Shown: in pieces, positions 46,037-56,090 of the stretch
How the letters are laid out: each line of letters begins with the position of its first letter
Numbering within the stretch: position 1 is the stretch's first letter
NCBI GenBank assembly: GCA_022578605.1
Contig: MU394076.1
Span: 372,001 to 436,000, forward strand
Reading direction: 5' to 3'
Length of the DNA: 64,000 nucleotides
From: Camillea tinctor
Taxonomy: Eukaryota > Ascomycota > Sordariomycetes > Xylariales > Xylariaceae
Translations under genes and position numbers: made by a program
The notes under the pieces: generated by a model
Database searches by the model: none
Seen by the model: the letters and a program-made list of their open reading frames with translations, nothing else
Told to the model about the DNA's origin: nothing

Positions 46037-47014
46037 CAGCTCTATAGCTTATTATCGTGATAGCACCTCTGATTATTGAAGTGTGACGAGCCCATCTAGA
46101 TGATGGTCTAGATAAGTCATGTGTTAAGTTGTCTTGACTTTAAAGTATGCAGTGAGGCGAGAGTGGCTCAGGATATCTTCAATAAGTGCTCGTCAGAGGG
46201 GTTTCAGGGACCCTGGCCATTGATTTCTAAAGAGAAATAAAGCCTTAGGATTGATAGCTGAAGAATGAGTGACTATAGGAGACATCGCTGACTTATATAC
46301 ACCACAGCCCCGATGGGCTACGGTTACATTCAGCTTCCAGGAATGGTTAGCCTAATAACTACATGTTGGAATACTATGTCTGTAGTTATTTCGTTTCCGG
46401 CTACCTCACAATCAAGTAGGTCGTAACATGATGCAATAAGGCAGCGATAAATCCCAACTTATTTTGTACCATCGATGGTTGAAGGTTAAGTTCAAGTAGA
46501 TTTGTGAAAGTCATATATATAAGCCTATCAAGTGAGCTCATTCCTTTCCTTACACGATAAGAGATAGTTATGAGGTTTTAAGAATACTAAAAGACGATAA
46601 CGGTTTTCTGTTCTAAATATTTGATAAATTCTTGTTAATAATATACGGAAGTTGCGCAACTCGGATGTAAAAATCACTTAAAGCATGCTGTTCACTTATG
46701 TAAGGAACCGACTTATATGTATGAAAAGGCAGAATGCGAGATAGTTTCGAAGTTATAAAGGAGTATAATATTCCCATCAGTTCCTATTTGACAAGACATA
46801 ACACTATTTTTCTTGCTAATAAATCAGAGTTGGGTCTAGGGGTTCCTTGGAGTATTTCCTTTTTTTTAAACATGAAGTTATTGGTTCATCTAGGTTTACT
46901 TATTGGAAAATTAAGTTTAATAGTATTGTCCCCAGGGTAAGACAACACTTCCTGTACTTCTCATAGAAGTTTATAGGAGGCACCCCAATAAGCAGTAACC
47001 ATTACTCGTAAAGA
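46037..47014. other. AT-rich intergenic region
   Basis: 3' flank of the peptide-precursor gene. The 68-residue frame at 46734-46940 (+) has a hydrophobic end but no motif or context, so it is not called. Confidence 0.4.
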
Positions 47015-47382
47015 TTAAGCCTTGTCCTCGCCGTCACGCTTTCCGATGCTATACACAAGAATACTGTAATCTGCACTCTCAACCTCCCGGTTCTCCATTT
47101 CCTTCTTACCGATGCTGTAAACAAGGGTGCTATAGTCGGCGCTCGCATCCTCTCTCTTTTCCACGTCGCGCTTTCCGATGCTATACACAAGAGTGCTGTA
47201 ATCAGCACTTTCAGTATCTCTCTCGACTATAGGTTTCCTAAGTTAGCCTTCGACCTTATAAATAATATAGGCCTCATTATATGGTGCCCATCACAGGCAG
47301 TTAGGGACTTACTGTTCTCGATGGGCTCAGCGAAGGCGCTGGCCACGATTGCTAGGACGACGGATACTTTGGTAAAGAGCAT
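47015..47382 (-). CDS. Secreted repeat precursor peptide, dikaritin/ustiloxin-type RiPP candidate
   Basis: Exons are 47382-47313 and 47226-47015. The 86-nt intron runs from GTAAGT to TATAG, and the product has 93 residues. Residues 1-18 (MLFTKVSVVLAIVASAFA) are a clear signal peptide with an AFA cleavage site. Three perfectly spaced 22-residue units follow. Each has the 14-residue block SADYS(T/I)LVYSIGK(R/K) at 30-43, 52-65 and 74-87, separated by acidic spacers (DVEKREDA, EMENREVE). Dibasic Kex2 sites close the blocks: KR, KK, KR. The invariant YSIG at 38-41, 60-63 and 82-85 resembles the YAIG cores of ustiloxin precursor UstA. The intron separates signal peptide and repeats. The gene faces a UstYa oxidase gene across 1.2 kb, matching known dikaritin loci. 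A repeat hydrophobin-like or pheromone precursor is less likely. Product structure is inferred. Confidence 0.87.
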
Positions 47383-48616
47383 CGTTATGTTTAGAGTTTA
47401 GATAATTTGTAGTATATTGAGTGATACGCAGTAGAAGATTTGACTGTAAGATATGAGATTATATTCTCAAAGGATAGACCTCGATATAGGTGAAAACACT
47501 ATGTATTTGTACCCAAGACTTTTCGGGGCTCGGCTCCGACGTGACCCAGAACCGAGGAACTTCAAGGGGGGTTAAGGGGTAAAGACTATCCATGTAATTG
47601 TGTCGCGAGCGACATTACCTCTTTGGTAGATGTTTCCTCCCCTCCACACAGTTTAAGGACTAGACATCTACAGATTCAATTACATAAAGCATACCAGCTG
47701 ATACATGTGAATCATGGTTCTGTGACTAGGGCTGATTTGCGCAACATTGAGGATGATCCATTCATTTGGTAAGATGAGCAGATAGGCGCCAGCCGGAGGT
47801 GTTCCAAGTATAATACTAGACGCATACTATACTCACTCAGGAAGCTCGTTATGAACTTGTGTTGCCATCTAGACTGCTATAAAACCCTAGGTTTTGCCTA
47901 AGTCCCTAATTAGGCATTGTTTCCTTCTTAGATGATTATGAAGCTAGGGTGACTTCTAACCTACTCACCCAGCGATGTATTAATACGAAAACAATACTAC
48001 GTCCAAAGGGCCAAGCATGTAAACTCAGTATATCCAATATCATATACTTCAACTTAAAGAGATTCTAACGTTTGAACTGATAGGATCTTGGTTGCGAAGA
48101 CACTCTATCACAATTCGGAGAAGACAGAGCGCCTTTAATACAATAATTAATATGGTAATGTAAGATATTGATGCTTATCTTTCACCGAAGGCAAATACAC
48201 ACCCAATCTTTATCTGGAAAATATACTAATAAGTCCCCTATCCCCGGACACGGGTAACAGCCACAAGGATTCTTTTCTCTATAGCGCACTAAAGCTTGGA
48301 ATTCGACTCCTATGCACGAATACGTGCGGTGAAATGCGTAAACACAAGAGAAGAGACTTGTTTAACCTAGTAGATGCGGATTTCGGCATTGGATGTGATT
48401 GATTGGTATAATCTTCATCCCGCACGAAGGATCGTAAAGCTGGCCGACTTGGGTACTAGGTAGCTAGGATTTCGTGAGAAGGTGAAGGGGCCTTGTTATC
48501 CTTGTAGCTTGATCACGATTTGGAATTTGGAGCAATTAAATCGCCTCTTGAAATTACTAAATGATCTAAGCTCATATCAGAATGTAAATTTATTCTTTGC
48601 TTCATACTCAAAAATC
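47383..48616. promoter_or_regulatory. Shared divergent promoter region of the peptide precursor and UstYa genes
   Basis: About 1.2 kb between two start codons pointing away from each other, so both promoters lie here and co-regulation is plausible. No gene is supported inside it. Confidence 0.55.
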
Positions 48617-49599
48617 ATGACTGGCGCTTTTCAAACGTTCACCAAACTCTGGCAACAACAAGACTCTTCTTGCGCAACCAAGGATGAGGCCGAGATAAAG
48701 GAGGCTTTACTTGAGGGCGATAACAATGTCCTTTCATCGAAACGAAAGTCAAGAAAAACACCTCAAAAACGGTGGATCCTTACCCTTCTCAACTTAGTTC
48801 TGTTCGGAGCATCAGTCACCTTTTACATCGCCTCTTGGTCAAAATTCACAGCACGCAATGCCTGTCTCAAGGAGACTTCAGTATATTGTTAGTCTACTCC
48901 TTATGCGCACGATGGCTCCTACTGATGACACTTTTAATAGCCCCTGTTCTCGACGAGATTGACATACACACGACGGAGACCCTTCTCAATGGAAGTCTTT
49001 GGTTGGGAGACAACCCGTCAATCTGGCGTGGGCTTCCCAACTCCGCCGAGGTGAACGAGGCATGGGATAGCTTTGAGCACGTCAAACCTATAGCCCTAAC
49101 CAAGGCACAAATTATTGCTATGGGAAAAGACCCTGACATAGTTGCGAAATTCAACGACGACTACTGGCATCTTGGTGATGATGCCTATGTCGGCGCACTC
49201 GACATGTTTCACCAGGTTCATTGCTTGAACATGCTGCGCCTAGAAGCATTCAGGTACTGGGAAAAAGCAGGCGAGATAGTACCCGAGTGGACGGACATCC
49301 ACTGGATCCACCTACAACATTGCACAGATATGTTGATGCAGCACACGTTATGTAACGCGGACGCCGGTTTCTTAACGTACAACTGGATGGAGCACAGCTC
49401 ACGTCCCTTCCCAGATATGAGCGTTCAAAAGCAGTGCCGTGATTGGCGACAGCTGGTCGAATACCGTGATTCCCACGGGGTTAATCTCACTGCGTATGTA
49501 AACTGGGAGAAACCAGAGGGAGCCGTTGAATTGAAACAGCCCAAAGACTGGTGGGAACATCGTACTGAGCATGATGTATCTCATCAACACGAGGAATAA
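48617..49599 (+). CDS. UstYa family oxidase (DUF3328), RiPP cyclisation enzyme candidate
   Basis: Exons are 48617-48887 and 48941-49599, with a 53-nt intron (GTTAGT...TAATAG) and 309 residues. The join restores VYSPVLDEIDIH, a typical family segment. A cytosolic basic N-terminus (SSKRKSRKTPQKR) precedes one membrane helix at about 53-74. The lumenal domain carries both diagnostic HxxHC motifs, HQVHC at 181-185 and HLQHC at 214-218. Other family-like segments are NGSLWLGDNPSIWRG and CNADAGFLTYNW. Known members (UstYa/Yb, PhomYa, AprY, GigB/C) oxidatively crosslink Tyr-containing core peptides in the secretory pathway. The facing precursor gene is the obvious substrate. A start further upstream is possible only from GTG. 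Only one UstYa gene is visible, whereas ustiloxin uses two plus a tyrosinase. Confidence 0.93.
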
Positions 49600-50501
49600 C
49601 TCATGATATGTGTTTTTTAGGCACATGTTATATTGAAACTCGGCATAATCTCAATGCTCACATCTTCTCGGGGTGGAGGTTCCATATACAGCTCTAGTGA
49701 AATAACTAGCTACCTTCATCACGACTCACCAGGGAGGGAAAACAATGGATGATGTTAGATTAACCTCTTCTGTATTATACATCCTAGTTCGTTTACCAAC
49801 AAAAACGTAGGGTTAGTATAATTGCCAAGCCTGCTGTGCTGTTCAATGTAATGGGAATATTTTCACACGTGAGGTCGTATTTAGTTAATTCTCTAGCTAC
49901 GAGACGTAGTAGGCGCATACACACTACAGTAAGAATAGATCAAAATAAATGGATTCGGCACAGCTAAAGTGAGTAGTTTACCTACGACTTATTACGGTTT
50001 AGAAGAAGCAAGCGTACTTAACATTGGCCCCCCTCTCTCCTTTTTTCATTTTTTTCATTCTGTTAGCTGCCTTTCTTGGCCCCCTTCCATCTAACTGGAG
50101 GTATCTTCTGTGAACCGGAATTAGTGGTCCGGCAAATTATGGGGATTTCTCCATCAATCACGATGTCGGATTTCGCTGGTCTCGGCACGATTTATAGTCT
50201 AGAACAGGTCTCCACAGGCACTTGAACCCCTCTGACGATGGTCCCCGCGGCGACGATGCCGGCGTTGAGTGAGATGATTACTCCATCACAGCTAAAGTAG
50301 AAAATAGATAGAATATAAAACAGGAAAAGAGACAATTCTTTTTTATTATATATTCCGATCTAGTTTCTTCTCATTGAAGTCATTTTTTCTCATTCATAAA
50401 TAACTTTGTCAACTTGTCATTTGGAGAATCGTCTTGCGATTTGTTATATTCTCATCATCGCTATTAGTCAGGGGAGTGGTCTTGACCAAGGACTAGTCAT
50501 A
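49600..50501. promoter_or_regulatory. Intergenic region upstream of L-galactonate dehydratase
   Basis: 3' flank of the UstYa gene and promoter of the dehydratase gene. No other gene is seen; CT- and T-rich runs occur near 50030-50060. Confidence 0.45.
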
Positions 50502-51944
50502 ATGTCAGAAATTACCATTACCGGCTGGAGAACCAAAGATGTCCGGTTTCCGACTTCCTTGGACAAGACGGGTTCAGATGCCATGAATGCGGCGGGGGAC
50601 TATTCATCGGCATATTGCATTCTGGAGACAGATTCTGAATACACTGGTCACGGCATGGTAAGAGCCCCTCGTGTAGAAATCTCGAAAAACTCTACATAGA
50701 AAGAAGACAAGGCGCGTCCTGGGCCAACTAATATGACGATATCCTAGACATTCACGATCGGCCGCGGCAACGACGTAGTATGTGCAGCTATCAATCACCT
50801 TGGAGATCGGCTCAAAGGGCGTACGTTATCATCACTAGTCGAAAACTGGGGCAAGACATGGCGCTACCTCGTTGCCGACTCGCAGCTGCGTTGGATCGGC
50901 CCGGAGAAGGGTGTCATCCACCTCGCTCTCGGCGCCGTCGTCAACGCCGTGTGGGACCTGTGGGCCAAGACTCTCGGCAAGCCGGTGTGGCGCATCGTAG
51001 CCGAGATGAGCCCCGAGGAGTTCGTCCGCTGCATCGATTTCCGGTACATCACGGACGCTATCACGCCGGAAGAGGCGATCGCCATGCTGAAGGAGAATGA
51101 GGCAGGCAAGGCGCAGCGCTTCCAAGACGCTCTCAGCAGCCGCGCCGTGCCGGCGTACACTACCAGCGCGGGCTGGCTGGGCTACGGGGAGGACAAGATG
51201 AAGGGGCTTCTACACGAAACTTTAGCTGCTGGCTATAAACACTTCAAGCTAAAAGTGGGCGGTAGCGTTGAGGCGGACCGGAAGCGTCTGAGCATCGCGC
51301 GGGAGATTATCGGATTTGATAAGGGGAATATCCTGATGGTCGATGCCAACCAAGTCTGGAGCGTGCCCGAGGCTATCGAATATATGAAAAAACTGGCTGA
51401 CTTCAAGCCCTGGTTTATCGAAGAGCCCACGTCACCTGATGATGTCCTCGGACACAAGGCTATTCGCGATGCGCTCAAGCCCTACGGCATCGGCGTAGCC
51501 ACCGGCGAGATGTGCCAGAACCGTGTCATATTCAAGCAACTACTAATGTCCGGCGCTATTGATGTGTGCCAGATCGACGCCTGTCGGATGGGCGGCGTGA
51601 ACGAGGTGCTTGCTGTGCTCCTCATGGCTAAGAAGTTCAACGTACCGATTGTGCCGCACTCAGGTGGTGTTGGGTTGCCGGAATACACACAGCATCTCAG
51701 CACCATCGACTACGTCGTCGTCAGTGGGAAGCTGTCCGTGTTGGAATACGTTGATCACCTGCACGAGCATTTCATTCATCCCTCTGTTATCAAGGACGGG
51801 TACTACCAGACCCCGATGGATCCCGGGTACAGTGTCGAGATGAAGCCGGATAGTATGGAGAGGTTCGCCTATCCTGGAGAGGCAGGCGTTAGTTGGTGGA
51901 AGAGTGACGAAGCAAAACCTATCCTCGAAGGAGAGAAGATCTAG
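50502..51944 (+). CDS. lgd1: L-galactonate dehydratase (enolase superfamily)
   Basis: Second step of fungal D-galacturonate (pectin sugar) catabolism: L-galactonate to 2-keto-3-deoxy-L-galactonate. Exons are 50502-50657 and 50748-51944, with a 90-nt intron and 450 residues, the same length as Trichoderma LGD1. The join reads TGHGMTFTIGRGNDVVCAAINH. Enolase-superfamily catalysis is visible: the HFKLKVGG lysine motif, metal ligands in MVDANQVW, FIEEPTSPDD and VATGEMC, and the general-base His in VPHSGGVGLPEY. The close mitochondrial/bacterial relative is L-fuconate dehydratase (ENOSF1). The MSEITITG start and FPTSLDKTGSDAMNAAGDYS strongly favour the LGD1 group. No other galacturonate pathway gene is adjacent. 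It is a housekeeping-type neighbour of the RiPP locus, not obviously part of it. Confidence 0.93.
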
Positions 51945-53212
51945 AGATTTTGAATGCCTTGAGGATGACTAGAATGGATATGTATACATGGAGAAAGAAA
52001 TGGCGAAAGCTCCTGAACCTCCTGATGATGGCAAGCTAAAATACAAATATAATGAAACTTGTATAACCTAGATCATTAGCCTATATGTCAGTTTTACACT
52101 ACAATCCTCTGATTAAATTTTGTTATGATATCTACCATAAGATAGTGTCACGCGGGAGCAAGCAAGTGCTTAGGTACGTACCCAGGTAATCAATACGTTG
52201 TTGTGAGAGGAACCTAGAATACAGCTACATATGTTACTGTTACATATATGTACATAGATAGCCCCCAGGGCTAAAATAATGTTACATTTTGGAAAGAAAA
52301 AATAGAGTATTCCTATATATACCCCTATGTTCCATTTACACTACACCAACAACCTACCGTGGTGTTAAGCCTCTTTTCAATGTGTAGATGGTTTCAAAAA
52401 AAAAGTTTTGGGTTTATTCTAGTCGCCAAAATCGATATTGTATCCCGTTATAAAGTGGCAAAACTCCCATAATTTAGAAACATTTGAATAAACATACTAT
52501 AGACAGATACCAGGAGTCCCTTGAGGTCCTGAAGGTCCTGATAGGGGCTCATGAGATCATCCCTAGCTAAAATCAAGGATAACCGAAGCACGCAATAAGA
52601 CAACCGTATCATGGGGTATCCCTTTGTTACACACAGATTATTTGGACACGTCTTCAGGGCGAGCGTTAAAGTTGTTTTACGTATCTATTCCGAAGAAATA
52701 GAAGCTGCATAGTTAAAGGCAGGCTAAGCAAAGGCCGGAGATTGTCAAATCATGAAATACGGTAAGATGTACCCATGAAATTATACATAGGGAGTGAATA
52801 TATACTCGTTTAGAGAAATTTACGTCATTGGAATCGGCAACGGAGGTCAGCAGGAATATTATATTAAGGTAAGAAGAGCGTTGACAGACTCCAAACATCT
52901 CACCCATGGGCTATCATCGATGGAAACCATACTTCTATTCTAGTTCGGTGCATCAGATTTCGGTGAACTCAAGTCATGGGATCGTCTCCAACGTATTTAT
53001 ATAATAAAGCAAATCCAGGTCCTAACCTAAGGGTAAATCTATATAAACCATGGATATTGGCAACATTTACTGGCTAGAATACCATCAGATATATTCTAGA
53101 GTACATAAGCACCAAAAGTCTATGAACATACAAGTTTTATATGTTGCGTTGATACTCCCTAAGTGATATATTTACTTTCATTCGTAACACGGCACTAAAC
53201 CTGCATACACTC
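51945..53212. other. AT-rich intergenic region
   Basis: No supported gene. TAGGTACGTACC-type words occur near 52171-52186. Confidence 0.4.
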
Positions 53213-53824
53213 ATGACAATGTCGGAATGTGGCTCGATGATATCAGAGTATAGCCCAATATTGAGCATTATTTGGGACCCAGACACTATTCTCAAATCCG
53301 ATTCCAACAACGCGAGTTTGAGCCTCCATACTAAGCCACCGGATGATACCAAATCATCGGACAATGACGAATCATCAGACACCACAAATGGGGAGTCAGA
53401 TGCCACTCATGTGTTATCCTCTCCTGAGACATCTGATACCGATGTCGACACATCAGATGACAACGGCGGGAAATTGAGCATCATCGAGAAAATGGATAGG
53501 GGATTATGTGAAAAGCATGAATTCTCCAACATAGGGAAGGCTTACGAGCCTATTAAAGCCCTCGTCAACTTCGTGCATAAAATCGACGAAGACACACCGG
53601 TATTTATACGGAACAGCAAGGAGAACAAACCTTACGGCCTATGGTGCCAGCGGGGGGCGCCCGCTTTCTCCAGCGCTCGGCAGTTCGCGAAGTTGAGCGA
53701 CTTCAAGAAGGCCGTCAAGGATCTGTGGGAGGCTTTGCTGAAGGGCGCCACGGGAGCAGAGAACGAGAACCGGCCTGTATACGATCCCAGGACACGCAAT
53801 ACCTTCTGGATAGCCCCTACTTAG
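53213..53824 (+). CDS. Hypothetical protein, acidic N-terminal half
   Basis: ATG-initiated frame of 203 residues without introns. Residues about 30-95 are very rich in Asp, Ser and Thr (DDTKSSDNDESSDTTNGES) and probably disordered. The C-terminal half is ordered: KAYEPIKALVNFVHKIDEDT, PYGLWCQRGAPAFSSARQ, DFKKAVKDLWEALLKG, and RTRNTFWIAPT at the end. No signal peptide, membrane segment or known domain is recognised. It may be a lineage-specific gene or the last exon of a longer one. Confidence 0.5.
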   Translation: MTMSECGSMISEYSPILSIIWDPDTILKSDSNNASLSLHTKPPDDTKSSDNDESSDTTNGESDATHVLSSPETSDTDVDTSDDNGGKLSIIEKMDRGLCEKHEFSNIGKAYEPIKALVNFVHKIDEDTPVFIRNSKENKPYGLWCQRGAPAFSSARQFAKLSDFKKAVKDLWEALLKGATGAENENRPVYDPRTRNTFWIAPT

Positions 53825-54902
53825 TCGCTTTCTCTCGAGGAAACCTCGTCAGTCATTCCGGGTGTCCTCCCCCACCATTCGATATTGTTAGCTAGCTTCC
53901 TTGCTTAGTCCCATCACACTCAAAGCTCCCAGATACGGACGAAAAGCCAAGTACGAAAGTGCGTAAGACTAGCAAGGGATTTCGGTGTTGCTTAGGAAGG
54001 GAGGGAAGCAAGGAGGTAAGGGGTCAAAGAGGAGGAAAGGGTCAATAGAAGCAGGTTTTTATCTGCGGCGAGCCTTTGGTCACCTGCACCTACGCGACGA
54101 AACCCATTACGCGGAATTTCATCGTTGGTTCAAGGGCCCCTACGAGGCGAACAGGTGGGCGTATGACGACGCTCAGCCTTCCACAAGGCTGAGCGACGTT
54201 CCACGAACCTACGCGTCGGGTCGAGTTAGGTACGGGAGCCGAGACAGCTCTGCGGAGGATTTATCTGCCGGTGCGGTAACGGGTGGTACCTGGGCCTCCC
54301 TTCCGCCTGGTGTTTCCTGGGACGTCGCCCCCATATCAGGGAAGCCTTCCAGCCTTTGACCGGTGTGAAGGGTTTTCCGTGGTGCAGGGAAAAGGGAGGT
54401 CAGATGAGGCTAGTTCAACCCCCATGTCTTAACTTGATAGTAGTAAAGGACAAAGAAAGAAACCGATTCAGCGTAGTCAGTATATCAAATCATATGAAAA
54501 AAAAAATGTCCTAAATATCTCATTATGCAGAGAAGGTCGGATCCGAAACGCAAGGAGAAAAAACAGCTCCTTTCATGTTATGATCTTATGGCATCTTCTG
54601 CGTAAGGCTCTGGTTTGCTTACCATGTCGCGGGTCGCCACCATGTAGGCCAACCATTACCACGTAGTTATTAGGAACCATAGGTAGGCTGAAGCAAAGGA
54701 GAAACAAAAAGAGTGGATATAAAGTATATAAAACCCAAAGCCTAGACAAGGCCATTCATCAGGACAACCCATGAAGCAGGCCACTAGAGTTCCATATATA
54801 GTCCTACGCCAGCATCTCGAACCATAACCCTCTCTATACATCGATTAACTCAAAATTTAAAACCACGATAAAGAAAATAGAAAAGAAAAAACCAAAAAAA
54901 AA
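53825..54902. other. Intergenic region with a perfect 11-bp hairpin
   Basis: An open frame at 53985-54359 begins only at GTG and has no motif. Inside it, arms 54170-54180 and 54185-54195 (CGCTCAGCCTT and its complement) form a perfect 11-bp stem with a CCAC loop. The region just before 54903 is A-rich, like a leader. Confidence 0.4.
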
Positions 54903-55340
54903 ATGGCATCCACAACGCCACAGTCAACCGACGATTCCTACACCCTATTGACCAACTTCGAACAACAATGGACCGACGAGTCCCGCAACCTGACGCCCGC
55001 GTTCCTAGGCCTCATGCGCGTGATGAAGTCGCTGCCGGTCAAGTGCTCCAACGGGGTGGTGCTGCACCACGAGCTCCACGAGGGGGGGGAGGACGATGGT
55101 GACCAGATCACGCAGCTCGAGACCGGGGCGGAGCTGTGCGACTGGCTGCGGCAGCAGGCGGGGTTCTGGCTACACGGGCCGCCGGCGTGCTACCGGGAGG
55201 AGAAGGTGAAGCACCGCGGGGTGGTGTTCTACTTCGGGCCCGCGGACCCCGCGGCGGCGACGGAGAGCAGTCGGGCGGTGTCGTTCCATATTGCGCTGAG
55301 GTTGAAGGGGGATGAGGAGATGAGGGGTGGAAAGGAGTGA
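54903..55340 (+). CDS. Small hypothetical protein, GC-rich ORF
   Basis: ATG-initiated frame of 145 residues preceded by an A-rich leader with a good start context. The sequence is soluble-looking, with no signal peptide, membrane segment or known domain. Ordered parts include LTNFEQQWTDESRNLTPAFLGL, AELCDWLRQQAGFWLHGPP and HRGVVFYFGPADPAAA. The GC content is clearly higher than the flanks, which favours coding use. Function unknown. Confidence 0.55.
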   Translation: MASTTPQSTDDSYTLLTNFEQQWTDESRNLTPAFLGLMRVMKSLPVKCSNGVVLHHELHEGGEDDGDQITQLETGAELCDWLRQQAGFWLHGPPACYREEKVKHRGVVFYFGPADPAAATESSRAVSFHIALRLKGDEEMRGGKE

Positions 55341-56090
55341 AAAGGAACAGCAATAGGAGAAAATAGAATAGAGGCTTCTGGAAAGTCGATACCTTTGCTT
55401 AGGAGGGATCATAAATTTCCTGACTATCTTGAAATGGTTAGGGGGGCCATGTGTAGCCCGGTTGGGAAGTTCTCTTCGGTTTACCATATTTTCCTTTTCC
55501 AGGGATTTGAATAAGTCTCGTTGGGGAAGGGAATACGCATTTTCATTTGTCGAACTTAGAATACAAGCATCTGTGCCCACGTTTAGCTTAGAGGTATTGA
55601 GCTATCAACTTATAGAAAACATGATACTTACGTAGCTACGCATCCCCGTTTACCCCTAAACCCACCTCATCAGTGGAATCTTGTTAAACTCGACACAATA
55701 TTCATAAACCAACCTTCCTAGCTACGGAAGTCCTTTTTATGATAACTACACCCTTTCCAGCCCTTTTTTTCTACTGTGGAGCCCAGCGAAAACCCTCACT
55801 CTGAATATATCTTTTCTGCGGCGCCCCACAGTAGAAGAAAAGGGCTGGAAGGGGTGTATAAACCCGGCAGCCACTCACCACCACTTACCCCCTAAGCCAC
55901 AAACACATTCATACGAAGACAGGCATATTACGCAGAGACTACTTCCAAAGATATATTCGTATCGCTAATATCTACACTGAATACATAGCAATTCATTATA
56001 CACTACATACCCCCTCCCACCTCCTTCCCCTCTCCTGTCATGATGGACACATTCTACCAGACCAAATCAGACCAGCGCGGCTTACCCTAC
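55341..56090. other. Intergenic region holding a foldback element
   Basis: 3' flanks of the small hypothetical gene (+) and the flavoprotein fusion gene (-). The only distinct structure is the foldback element at 55747-55858. Confidence 0.45.
55747..55858. mobile_element. MITE-like foldback element flanked by TA
   Basis: Inverted arms of 33 nt at 55747-55779 and 55826-55858 match at 31 of 33 positions and enclose a 46-nt centre. Each outer end is TA followed by CACCC (left), or GGGTG followed by TA (right). This fits a 108-bp element (55749-55856) with about 31-bp terminal inverted repeats and a TA target-site duplication, as in non-autonomous Tc1/mariner elements. It is too short to code for anything. 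A transcription-related hairpin is the alternative. Confidence 0.7.

Noticed and set aside
50502..51944. Enolase-superfamily gene as part of the RiPP cluster
   Set aside because: Sequence and length match the conserved L-galactonate dehydratase of pectin catabolism, a plain metabolic gene that happens to be next door.
53985..54359. 124-residue plus-strand frame
   Set aside because: It starts only at GTG, is low-complexity at its start and contains a hairpin; coding use is not supported.
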